This document shows, in pieces, positions 7,848 to 14,070 of a stretch of 14,168 nucleotides of DNA. Location of the stretch: the NCBI GenBank assembly GCA_029287755.1, contig JARFQM010000154.1, positions 1 through 14,168 on the forward strand, in the 5' to 3' direction. This DNA is from Desulfofustis sp. Its GTDB lineage: Bacteria > Desulfobacterota > Desulfobulbia > Desulfobulbales > Desulfocapsaceae. Every line of letters begins with the position of its first letter. Within the stretch, counting starts at the first letter, position 1. A program made the position numbers and the translations under genes. The notes under the pieces were generated by a model. It ran no database searches, was not told the origin of the DNA, and saw nothing but the letters and a program-made list of their open reading frames with translations.

Positions 7848-8137
7848 CGTAATGGTACCTGGAATTCACCCGAAAACGAATCTTTCCCCTTACCTCTTCG
7901 CGCGCCTCGCTTTAAGGAAAAAACTCTTGTTCTGGCGTGAACACCCCTGAGAAGATCGATTCTGTTTAAGGAAACTGGTCATACCGGTTTCCCACCTTCC
8001 TTATTTTTATTGACTTAAGGCCAAATGCGCAATAACCATTTGATATTCTGGTTTGTTAACTTACCTGTAATGAATATCTCTGTTTATTGATCGGACCATC
8101 GTTAAAGATAATCCCCTAACCCAGAAGGAATGTTATC
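7848..8137. other. divergent intergenic region larA / hyi-garR
   Basis: This 290-nt AT-richer region holds no gene. It contains a 23-bp imperfect dyad at 7970-7992 (separate entry) and a 10-bp direct repeat, TTTAAGGAAA, at 7911-7920 and 7965-7974, whose copies are 54 bp apart. A possible -35 toward hyi (TTGACT, 8010-8015) has only a weak -10 partner (AATAAC, 8031-8036, spacer 15). The AAGGAA ribosome site of hyi lies just before 8138. Confidence 0.6.
7970..7992. promoter_or_regulatory. candidate FCD-type GntR operator between larA and hyi
   Basis: Left arm GGAAACTGGT, centre CAT, right arm ACCGGTTTCC: ten positions per arm with a single mismatch. The core TGGT-N3-ACC with flanking AAC/GTT is the general pattern of FCD-subfamily GntR regulators (for example FadR, LldR and PdhR sites). 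The site ends 18 nt before the possible -35 of hyi. The regulator is not encoded nearby. Confidence 0.5.
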
Positions 8138-8914
8138 ATGCCTAAATTCAGTGCAAATCTTACCATGTTGTTCACCGAGGTCGACTTTCTCGACCGTTTC
8201 GCCAAGGCGGCCACCAATGATTTTAGCGCGGTCGAGTATATGTTTCCTTACGACTGGCCCGCCCAGCAGCTGAAAGAGAAGCTGCAGCAGCATAATCTCG
8301 AGCAGGTCCTGTTCAACCTGCCGGTTGACGGCTGGGCGGCGGGAGAACGCGGCATCGCCTGCATCCCCGGCCGTGAAGAGGAGTTCCAGGAAAATGTCGG
8401 CCGCGCTCTCGACTATGCCAAGGTGCTGGACTGTCGACGGCTCAACTGCCTGGCGGGCCTTACACCGGATGGTGTCGAGCGGGAGCAGGTCCAGACAACC
8501 CTGGTGGAGAATCTTCGCTTTGCCGCCGACGAATTCGCCAAAGAAAACATTACCCTGCTGGTCGAAGCGCTGAACAGCCGCGATATGCCCGGGTTCCACC
8601 TGGTCGGATCGAAAGAGTCTGTTGATCTCATCAAAGAAGTCGATCGTCCCAACCTCAGGTTTCAATACGATATCTATCATATGCAGCGTATGGAAGGTGA
8701 GTTGATAAACACAATCACCGGACTTGGCGAGATAATTGGCCATATACAGCTGGCAGATACCCCGGGCCGCCATGAACCCGGTACCGGCGAGATCAATTAC
8801 GATAACCTATTCAAGGCTATCGATGCCTCGGGCTATGCAGGCTGGATCGGCTGTGAGTATATCCCCGCGGCGGACACCGAGGAGGGTCTCGGCTGGCTTT
8901 CCAAATATCGGTAA
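8138..8914 (+). CDS. hyi: hydroxypyruvate isomerase family protein
   Basis: A 258-aa TIM-barrel isomerase of the Hyi family, which interconverts hydroxypyruvate and tartronate semialdehyde; relatives (OtnI) isomerise 2-oxo-tetronates. The N-terminus PKFSANLTMLFTEVDFLDRF is typical. The expected metal and catalytic residues are visible: E143 (LLVEALN), D178 (FQYDIYHMQ), Q204 (GHIQLAD) and E240 (IGCEYIP), with NSRDMPG at 146-152. Length equals the family norm. The start at 8138 has AAGGAA upstream. It is followed 41 nt later by the tartronate semialdehyde reductase gene, so the two would act in sequence in the cytosol: hydroxypyruvate to tartronate semialdehyde to glycerate. An OtnI-like role on a four-carbon acid remains possible. 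Confidence 0.9.
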   Translation: MPKFSANLTMLFTEVDFLDRFAKAATNDFSAVEYMFPYDWPAQQLKEKLQQHNLEQVLFNLPVDGWAAGERGIACIPGREEEFQENVGRALDYAKVLDCRRLNCLAGLTPDGVEREQVQTTLVENLRFAADEFAKENITLLVEALNSRDMPGFHLVGSKESVDLIKEVDRPNLRFQYDIYHMQRMEGELINTITGLGEIIGHIQLADTPGRHEPGTGEINYDNLFKAIDASGYAGWIGCEYIPAADTEEGLGWLSKYR

Positions 8915-8955
8915 CGGTACCGCCGGAAAAATCATTCAACGCAAAGGAGACAGAT

Positions 8956-9840
8956 ATGAAAGTTGGATTCATAGGACTTGGCATCATGGGTAAGCCGATG
9001 AGCAAAAATCTGCTCAAGGCAGGCTATGACCTGGTGGTCATGGATGTTAATCAAGAGGCGGTGGCGGAAGTCTCGGCCGCGGGCGCGGCAACCGCAGACT
9101 CCCCGAAAGCGGTGGCAGAGCAGACAGAAATCATAATTACCATGCTGCCCAATTCGCCCCACGTGAAGGAAGTGGTCCTGGGAAAAAACGGTGTCATTGA
9201 GGGGGCCAAGTCGGGAACGGTGGTGATCGACATGAGCTCGATCGCCCCGCTGGCCAGCAAGGAAATTTATGGTGAATTGGAAAAAATCGGGGTTGAGCTG
9301 CTCGATGCCCCGGTCAGCGGCGGAGAGCCCAAGGCCATCGACGGCACCATTTCGGTGATGGTCGGCGGCAAGAAAGAGGTGTTCGACAAGTGCTACGATC
9401 TGATGATGACCATGGCAGGCTCCGTAGTCTACACCGGCAGTATAGGCGCCGGCAACACCACCAAACTGGCCAACCAGATTATCGTGGCGCTCAACATCGC
9501 CGCCATGTCCGAGGCCCTTGTTCTGGCCACCAAGGCGGGGGTGGAGCCTGAACTCGTCTACCAGGCAATCAGGGGCGGGCTGGCCGGCAGCACGGTGCTC
9601 GACGCCAAGGCGCCGCTGGTCATGGACCGCAAGTTCGATCCGGGGTTCCGCATCGAACTGCATATCAAGGATCTGGCCAACGTGCTGGAAACCGCCCACG
9701 AGATCGGCGTGCCGTTGCCGCTTACCGCCGGGGTCATGGAGATCATGCAGGCCCTCAAGGTCGACGGCAAGCAGGGCAACGATCATGGCGGTCTGATCCA
9801 GTATTACGAGAAAGCTGCCCAGGTGGAAGTGAAGAGATAA
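8956..9840 (+). CDS. garR: 2-hydroxy-3-oxopropionate (tartronate semialdehyde) reductase
   Basis: A 294-aa beta-hydroxyacid dehydrogenase of the GarR/GlxR type, reducing tartronate semialdehyde to D-glycerate with NAD(P)H. The Rossmann motif GFIGLGIMGKPM is at 4-15, with D30 after the second strand suggesting NAD preference. The substrate motif DAPVSGGEPKA is at 118-127. The catalytic lysine K170 is in GNTTKLANQ and the conserved KDL is at 238-240. Length is normal. AAGGAG precedes the ATG by about 7 nt. It is second in the hyi operon and is followed by a strong terminator. 3-hydroxyisobutyrate dehydrogenase or L-threonate dehydrogenase are family alternatives, but pairing with hyi favours tartronate semialdehyde. 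Confidence 0.9.
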   Translation: MKVGFIGLGIMGKPMSKNLLKAGYDLVVMDVNQEAVAEVSAAGAATADSPKAVAEQTEIIITMLPNSPHVKEVVLGKNGVIEGAKSGTVVIDMSSIAPLASKEIYGELEKIGVELLDAPVSGGEPKAIDGTISVMVGGKKEVFDKCYDLMMTMAGSVVYTGSIGAGNTTKLANQIIVALNIAAMSEALVLATKAGVEPELVYQAIRGGLAGSTVLDAKAPLVMDRKFDPGFRIELHIKDLANVLETAHEIGVPLPLTAGVMEIMQALKVDGKQGNDHGGLIQYYEKAAQVEVKR

Positions 9841-9863
9841 GCCTCTGCCACAAGCGAGCCTGC

Positions 9864-9903
9864 AGCCCCCTGCGGAACAGAGTTCCGGTAGGGGGCTTGT
9901 TAT
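9864..9903 (+). terminator. rho-independent terminator after hyi-garR
   Basis: AGCCCCC plus TGCGGAAC (9864-9878) pairs with GTTCCGG plus TAGGGGGCT (9882-9897): about 14 base pairs with one bulged base and one G-U pair, and a 3-nt loop. It is followed by CTTGTTATT, a T-rich tail. It begins 24 nt after the garR stop. Confidence 0.8.
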
Positions 9904-9961
9904 TCGTCATCTGCTCGGGAACACAATACCTATTGCGTCCCCTTATCTACCAGGAGGATGT

Positions 9962-11167
9962 GTGAAAAACATAGGCAAGATTGCCTGGCAGCTGAGCCTG
10001 TTGCTGATGCTTCTCTTACCGGCATCCGTTTCGGCCCGCAGCGACTTTCAGCAGTGGCTCGATGACTTCCGCCCGGTTGCCGGTCAGCAGGGGGTTCGAA
10101 ATTCCACCTGGGATAAGGCTTTCGAGGGGATAGCGGAGGTCGATGCCAAGGTGCTGGAAAAAGCCAACTACCAGCCGGAATTCACCACCAAGATCTGGGA
10201 TTACCTGGACGGTCGGGTCAACCCCATTTCTATCTCCAGGGGGCAGCTGATGGACCGGGTCCATGACCAGACCCTGGCGGCTGTGGCCCAAAAGTTCGGG
10301 ATAAAGCGCAGTATCCTGCTGGCCATCTGGTCCATGGAATCGAATTACGGTGCGGTTCTGGAGCAGCCGGATCGTCTCCACTACGTCCCCCAGGCGCTGG
10401 CCACCCTGGCTTTCGCTGACCCGAAGCGAAAGAAGTTCGGCCGCACCCAGCTTGTCGCCGCACTAAAAATTCTGCAGGCGGGCGATGTGGGCGTGGACCA
10501 GTTCAGCGGTTCCTGGGCCGGTGCCATGGGGCACACCCAGTTCATTCCCACCAGCTACCTGGCCTATGGGGTGGATATGGACGGCAACGGCAGACGCGAC
10601 ATCTGGAATTCGATCCCGGACGCCCTGGCAACCGCCGCCAATCTGCTGCACAAAAACGGCTGGCGCAGCGGTAAATCGTGGGGCTATGAAGTCACCCTGC
10701 CGGCGGGCAGCGCGGCCCTGGAAGGGCAGACCAAGCTCCTTTCCGAGTGGCAGCAGCTCGGTTTCAGCCGACCGGGAGGCAGAGGCTTCCCCCGTCCTGG
10801 CGAGAAAGCGGTGCTGAAACTTCTGGCCGGGAAGGAAGGGCCGGGCTTTTTGATGATGAGAAATTTTTTCGTTCTGAAGCGCTACAACAACGCCGATGCC
10901 TATGCCCTCGGGGTGGGTCTGCTGGCCGACCGATTGGCCGGCTTCCCCGGAATGGCGCAGCAGTGGCCGCGCCCGCCGGGATCTTTGAACGCCGAGGAGA
11001 AGATAGAACTTCAGCAATTGCTGCAGAAACGAGGATATTACCGGGGCGAGATTGACGGCAATCCCGGTAAGGGCACCCGGGCTGCGATAGCTCAGTTTCA
11101 GCAGCAAGAGGGCATGGCGCCCGATGGCGCCCCGAGCAAATCGGTCCTGCTTAAACTGCGGCAATAG
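9962..11167 (+). CDS. MltB-type lytic murein transglycosylase with C-terminal peptidoglycan-binding domain
   Basis: A 401-aa periplasmic enzyme that would cleave the MurNAc-GlcNAc bond of peptidoglycan, forming 1,6-anhydro ends. The N-terminus is a Sec signal peptide (basic MKNIGK, hydrophobic LSLLLMLLLP, cleavage after ASVSA at about 25). There is no lipobox cysteine, so it should be soluble rather than a lipoprotein like E. coli MltB. The catalytic glutamate is E126 in WSMESNYG. GAMGHTQFIPTSY (188-200) and the DMDGNGRRDIWN segment (205-216) are typical of the family. Residues about 343-400 form a PG_binding_1 repeat (LQQLLQKRGYYRGEIDG then a TRAAIAQFQ helix). The start is GTG 9962 with AGGAGG only 4 nt upstream; an overlapping ATG at 9958 is out of frame. 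It is transcribed after a terminator, so probably from its own promoter. Confidence 0.92.
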   Translation: MKNIGKIAWQLSLLLMLLLPASVSARSDFQQWLDDFRPVAGQQGVRNSTWDKAFEGIAEVDAKVLEKANYQPEFTTKIWDYLDGRVNPISISRGQLMDRVHDQTLAAVAQKFGIKRSILLAIWSMESNYGAVLEQPDRLHYVPQALATLAFADPKRKKFGRTQLVAALKILQAGDVGVDQFSGSWAGAMGHTQFIPTSYLAYGVDMDGNGRRDIWNSIPDALATAANLLHKNGWRSGKSWGYEVTLPAGSAALEGQTKLLSEWQQLGFSRPGGRGFPRPGEKAVLKLLAGKEGPGFLMMRNFFVLKRYNNADAYALGVGLLADRLAGFPGMAQQWPRPPGSLNAEEKIELQQLLQKRGYYRGEIDGNPGKGTRAAIAQFQQQEGMAPDGAPSKSVLLKLRQ

Positions 11168-11258
11168 CTCGGTATAATGGTCACTCCTGTTGAATCGGCT
11201 CCCCCCATAAGGACTGGCGAAGATTGAATTCAGCCCCTGGCAGTGATGCACCAAGCGT

Positions 11259-11873
11259 CTAGAGGATGATCAGCATGGTCAGAAAATGGAAAAAACTGCC
11301 GGCGATGACGAACAGGTGCCAGATCCCGTGGGAGTGGGGGATCTTGTCCTTGGAGACATAAAAGTAGATACCGATGGTATAGAAAACCCCGCCGATGACG
11401 AGAAATATGAGTCCCAGGCCTGGGAGTGAGATCCACAGGGGACGAATGGCAACCAGCACCAGCCAGCCCATGGTCGCATAGATTCCTATGGTGATGGGTT
11501 TTTTATACCTGGTGAGCAGAAACTCCAGAATGATCCCCAGAAGTGCCAGCCCCCAGATTACCCCAAAGAGCGACCAGCCCCAGCCGCCGCGCAGGGTGAC
11601 CAGGGTCAGCGGGGTGTAGGTCCCGGCAATCAGCAGATAAATCGAGAGATGGTCGAGTTTTTGAAAAACCGCTTTGGTGCGACCCTGACAGGAGTGATAA
11701 AAGGTCGAGTTGAGGTAGACCAGCAACAGGGTTGTCCCGTAGATGCTGAAACTGACTATTTTCCAGGGGTCACCCTGCAGGGACGACATGACGACCAGCA
11801 GCACCAATCCCGTCAAGGCAAAGATCGCCCCGACCAGGTGGCTTATGCTGTTGAACCTCTCGCCTCGATGCAT
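11259..11873 (-). CDS. hemolysin III / PAQR family integral membrane protein
   Basis: A 204-aa protein with about seven hydrophobic segments, of the hemolysin III (YqfA-like, PAQR superfamily) group. The motifs that mark the family are present: ERFNSISHLVGA near the N-terminus, STFYHSC after the second segment, the LDHLSIYLLIAGTYTPLTL region in the middle, and HSHGIWHLFVIAGSFFH near the C-terminus. The conserved Ser, His and Asp positions probably bind zinc, as in PAQR receptors. It starts at ATG 11873 (MHRGERFNS) with a weak GCAGG upstream. It is convergent with the lytic transglycosylase, leaving 91 nt between stops with no clear terminator. The hemolysin name is historical; the bacterial role is uncertain (membrane stress or lipid homeostasis are proposals). 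Confidence 0.9.
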   Translation of the reverse strand: MHRGERFNSISHLVGAIFALTGLVLLVVMSSLQGDPWKIVSFSIYGTTLLLVYLNSTFYHSCQGRTKAVFQKLDHLSIYLLIAGTYTPLTLVTLRGGWGWSLFGVIWGLALLGIILEFLLTRYKKPITIGIYATMGWLVLVAIRPLWISLPGLGLIFLVIGGVFYTIGIYFYVSKDKIPHSHGIWHLFVIAGSFFHFLTMLIIL

Positions 11874-11998
11874 GGTAAAGGCCTGCTTTCCACTGTTGGA
11901 ATGGGTGATTGAGTCAGCTGCTACAAGTAAATTAACTTCTTTTCTTAGAAAGCATCAATGAGAATGTGTGCTGCACTCTTCCGGCCTGTGTCAGGCGA

Positions 11999-12009
11999 CT
12001 ACATTGTGG
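11999..12009. promoter_or_regulatory. upstream 11-bp box (CTACATTGTGG)
   Basis: Matches 10 of 11 bases of the reverse complement of the palindrome at 12053-12063. The centres of the two boxes are 54 bp apart, about five helical turns. Likely a second binding site for the same factor. Confidence 0.4.
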
Positions 12010-12045
12010 CGGTGTGTGAAGTGGAACAAAATCTCAGATTATCCC

Positions 12046-12074
12046 TTGACAACCACAATGTGGTATAAGATAAT
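12046..12074 (+). promoter_or_regulatory. strong sigma-70 promoter with a palindrome in the spacer
   Basis: The -35 is TTGACA (12046-12051), perfect. The -10 is GATAAT (12069-12074), 5 of 6. The spacer is exactly 17 nt and contains the palindrome CCACAATGTGG (12053-12063), a position where a bound repressor or MerR-like factor would act directly. Transcription would start near 12081, about 203 nt before the 84-aa gene. Confidence 0.75.
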
Positions 12075-12080
12075 GTGTTC

Positions 12081-12176
12081 TAGATCGTCAGTTAGGCCCG
12101 ACTCCACGGTCTCTTTCAGATATTAGAAAGGCGGTGCTTTCCCTGAGCCTGTAAGGTCAGGCACTTCATCTTTTCT
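12081..12176 (+). ncRNA. structured leader or small RNA candidate
   Basis: Downstream of the strong promoter the transcript can fold into two hairpins. The first is CTTTC (12113-12117) with GAAAG (12126-12130), loop 8 nt. The second is CCTGA-g-CCT (12142-12150) with AGG-TCAGG (12154-12161), one bulge and a GTA loop, with GTG/CAC closing outside it. A T-rich stretch (TCTTTTCTT) follows about 8 nt later. It could be an attenuator for the 84-aa gene or an independent RNA of about 95 nt. I do not recognise a known riboswitch class. Confidence 0.35.
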
Positions 12177-12283
12177 TAACTGATGCGGGTTGAGCTGCTG
12201 TCGATATTTATAGATCTCGTATTACCAAAATTTTCAGCCAACTATCTTCAGGTTGACTGACATACCTTTTTCGGAGGTAAGTC

Positions 12284-12538
12284 ATGGAGCACAGAGCATC
12301 TCACGAAGTATTCGATCCCGGCGACTATGACCCAGCATTCAAATTTGAACTTGATCTGGGCCTCAACGATTATCTGCTTCTTTCGCTTTACCTGATCTTC
12401 ATTGCCCCATTCGAACTGCTCGGCTGGCTAATCAAACGCAGCTATCGAGCGGTTAGCGGGGCCCTTGAATCCCTTCGCTCCCAGGCCGAGGCCGGACAGC
12501 AGCGGGGCCTGCTGTCGGTGCTCTCAAAATTGTTCTAA
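12284..12538 (+). CDS. small single-pass membrane protein, unknown function
   Basis: An 84-aa protein that I do not recognise. The first 27 residues are acidic (DPGDYDPAFKFELDLG). One hydrophobic segment at about 29-50 (YLLLSLYLIFIAPFELLGWL) should span the inner membrane. A basic and then amphipathic tail follows (IKRSYRAVSGALESLRSQAEAGQQRG). By the positive-inside rule the tail would be cytoplasmic and the acidic head periplasmic. GGAGGT about 6 nt before the ATG is a strong ribosome site, and a near-consensus promoter lies about 200 nt upstream, so it is very probably expressed. No partner gene is adjacent. It may be a stress-induced small protein, but this is only inferred from promoter strength and size. 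Confidence 0.75.
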   Translation: MEHRASHEVFDPGDYDPAFKFELDLGLNDYLLLSLYLIFIAPFELLGWLIKRSYRAVSGALESLRSQAEAGQQRGLLSVLSKLF

Positions 12539-12624
12539 CTTGGTGAGTCTTAGCCGGGAGCCCTGCTGCAGGAAGCCGTTCCACGTTGAGAACCACCTGG
12601 CGGGAGCCTCTTTCTTCGCGTGGT

Positions 12625-13044
12625 TCAGTGGCAAATAACAAGGCTCTGAGGTCGGTCTGAACCAGGCCTCCACTCTCGCACCATGAGCCCGTAGTCCGCC
12701 TTGCTGGTCGGTTCAGAAACCCGGTCGAGGGACTGGGTACCCGAACCGCTCTTTAGAGGAAATCTTACGCGGCGAGAAGGTCTCCAGGCAGGTGGCTCGC
12801 TTCAGCCTGTCTGCCTGCTGGAGTATTCTCTCGACCAGGGCGCCGCCCCGGACTTCTGATCGTCTGCAATCACCAGTGCTCCTTAGCACTCAGCCTCGAC
12901 CATCGACTAATCCATATAGCGGATCATCGTCTCCCGGGCGGAGCCATGGGTGACCGATTGCTCCATGGTGATGTAGAACGCATCCTCAGTCAGTGCTTCG
13001 TATAAGGCTTTGGCTGCGACGCGTTAGCTGATTGAATATTTCAT
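12625..13044 (-). pseudogene. decayed GNAT-family N-acetyltransferase
   Basis: Remnant of a GNAT acetyltransferase, readable only by joining three frames. From an ATG at 13044 the first frame gives MKYSIS, a TAA (13026-13024), then VAAKALYEALTEDAFYITME and SARETMIRYMD, followed by TAG (12909-12907) and TAA (12885-12883), with GALVIADDQK between the TAA and about 12853. The second frame, from about 12850, gives GGALVERILQQADRLKRATC and LETFSPRK, then a degraded RFGYPVP. The third gives EPTSKADYGLMVREW, ending at TGA 12627-12625. These are the N-terminus, the helix after the acetyl-CoA loop, and the C-terminal strands of a protein that is normally about 230 aa. The missing 80-90 residues of the centre indicate an internal deletion near 12850. 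Family identity is from memory of the motifs. Confidence 0.7.
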
Positions 13045-13502
13045 TTCAATTGTCTTTATGCGGTTGCTCAGAAAAAATACTTAACAGCAGTAGGAGCCTG
13101 TTACCAGGATAGGACACAAGCATCTCTAGTGCAAGTTGGTCCATCGGGGCTGGGATTTAAAAAAGGTATAGCTGTAAAAAAAGTGTACAGGCGCGTGTTT
13201 ATCTTGCCCACCAAGTTGTCATTCCGGATGGGCTGTTCTCAGCAGGAATTTGATCCCCATTTCCTATCAATAAAAATAAGCATTATTTTCGTATTTATTT
13301 AGGACATCTTGGTACGTATGGTGCGGGGCAGAAGAATTCGGGCACGGTTTTCGCAACAGCTCGAGTGAGGATTCAGGGTGAGGCGCACTGCCGGTGATCT
13401 CGGTTCCCACCTGCCTCGCCCAATATGCAGGAAGAAAATACCTGGCGATGATGGTTGACACCACCATCGCCAGGGGAATCAAATCAGCAGATGGGGGGAG
13501 TC
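13045..13502. other. intergenic region upstream of the 63-aa gene
   Basis: A 458-nt stretch without a supported gene. It holds two A-tracts (13159-13164 and 13176-13182), a short AT-only hairpin (AAAATAA-GCA-TTATTTT at 13273-13289) and a strong hairpin at 13441-13474 (separate entry). An open minus-strand frame at 13267-13482 has no ribosome site and a composition unlike the neighbouring genes, so I do not call it. It may include more worn remnants related to the pseudogene next door. Confidence 0.5.
13441..13474 (+). promoter_or_regulatory. strong leader hairpin before the 63-aa gene
   Basis: CCTGGCGATG (13441-13450) pairs perfectly with CATCGCCAGG (13465-13474). After one mismatch the stem continues with T-A and GGT/ACC to a TGAC loop, giving about 14 base pairs in 34 nt. 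No T tract follows, so it is not a normal terminator. It ends 28 nt before the start codon and 19 nt before the GGGGGGAG ribosome site. Confidence 0.55.
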
Positions 13503-13694
13503 ATGCAAAAAGAAAAGAACACCGTACCAGACAGCTTGAAGCAAAAAGTTGAGCTTATCGAAGACCACTGCAAACAGGTACGCTCTGAGACGATCGCCAA
13601 AGGGGTCAGCGCTCTGGCCTCGGCACTTTCGCCGAGGGACCAGGAGATTAAACTCGCGCCGCTGGAAAATAAAGGAGTTGTGCGTCCCGCGTGA
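13503..13694 (+). CDS. small hypothetical protein
   Basis: A 63-aa protein that I do not recognise, predicted soluble. It starts MQKEKNTVPDSLKQKVELIE, continues with a charged helix-prone stretch (DHCKQVRSETIAKGVSALASALSP) and ends APLENKGVVRPA. One cysteine (C23) is present. The ATG at 13503 follows GGGGGGAG with about 3 nt spacing. The frame is open further upstream to 13455, but that start lies inside the leader hairpin and lacks a ribosome site. Downstream, a strong terminator-like hairpin at 13762-13799 supports a short single-gene transcript. There are no family motifs and no adjacent partner. Confidence 0.6.
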   Translation: MQKEKNTVPDSLKQKVELIEDHCKQVRSETIAKGVSALASALSPRDQEIKLAPLENKGVVRPA

Positions 13695-13761
13695 GATGAT
13701 CATTCCTTCCATAATCCCTGGAGCCGTGTCCTTGTTCCCGCCTCGATCCTGACAGGCCCAG

Positions 13762-13799
13762 GTACGGAGCCCGGCCGGGTACCTCCCCGGGCTCTGTAC
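13762..13799 (+). terminator. probable terminator after the 63-aa gene
   Basis: GTACGGAGCCCGG (13762-13774) pairs with CCGGGCTCTGTAC (13787-13799): 13 base pairs with a single G-U, loop 12 nt. The following sequence ACCTCCTTTACAAATTAGTTTT is only moderately T-rich, so termination is likely but perhaps incomplete. It lies 67 nt after the stop. Confidence 0.6.
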
Positions 13800-13931
13800 A
13801 CCTCCTTTACAAATTAGTTTTCCACCACCCTCCAGTCGTCCACAGCAAATCATCTTTCTCAGAGAAGTTTATCAATCGATATAAGCAGTTCGGGTGTGTT
13901 CCGAGGGGTGAGATTATCGCCTGTCTCAATC

Positions 13932-13946
13932 TGGCATGATTTTCGC
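13932..13946 (+). promoter_or_regulatory. candidate sigma-54 promoter
   Basis: TGGCATG-N4-TCGC: the invariant GG and GC are separated by exactly 10 nt, as required for -24/-12 promoters, and TGGCA is intact at -24. The -12 half deviates (TCGC instead of TTGC). It would start transcription about 110 nt before the gene at 14071. Confidence 0.35.
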
Positions 13947-14070
13947 GACAGAACCATCACAAGGGGGAACGTTTCTGATTCTCGGAAACCGAAAGACCGG
14001 GCTTATACTTCGGGTATTCAGCCTGGCCAATCGTGCTCGTTCCACCGCAACGGAAAAAGGAGGAAACGTC

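Larger units (their letters stand above)
11874..12283. other. intergenic region between hlyIII-like gene and 84-aa gene
   Basis: This 410-nt region carries a strong plus-strand promoter with two similar 11-bp boxes and a structured leader of about 200 nt (separate entries). The first 110 nt next to the hemolysin III-like gene are AT-richer and would hold its promoter, but I cannot place a convincing -35/-10 pair on the minus strand. Confidence 0.6.
13695..14070. other. intergenic region with terminator and putative sigma-54 promoter
   Basis: This 376-nt stretch has no gene that I can support. It contains the hairpin at 13762-13799, a sigma-54-like element at 13932-13946 (separate entries) and a short dyad GTTTCT-N7-GGAAAC at 13971-13989, possibly an activator or operator site, about 80 nt before the next start codon. 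Confidence 0.5.

Noticed and set aside
8932..9786. Minus-strand open frame of 284 codons opposite garR
   Set aside because: Shadow of the clear GarR-type gene; His-rich composition is typical of antisense translation in GC-rich codons.
11168..11258. Terminator between the convergent transglycosylase and hemolysin III-like genes
   Set aside because: No stem of useful length followed by a T or A tract could be found on either strand.
12453..12641. Minus-strand frame overlapping the end of the 84-aa gene, considered as a transposase fragment
   Set aside because: I could not match it to any transposase; no terminal inverted repeats or target duplication are visible around it.
13159..13182. Two A-tracts considered as curved DNA or an origin element
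   Set aside because: Start-to-start spacing is 17 bp, not helically phased, and no DnaA boxes or iterons accompany them.
13267..13482. Minus-strand open frame of 71 codons
   Set aside because: No ribosome site, start inside the leader hairpin region, composition unlike neighbouring proteins and an AT-rich tail (NKYENNAYFY) that looks like translated intergenic DNA.
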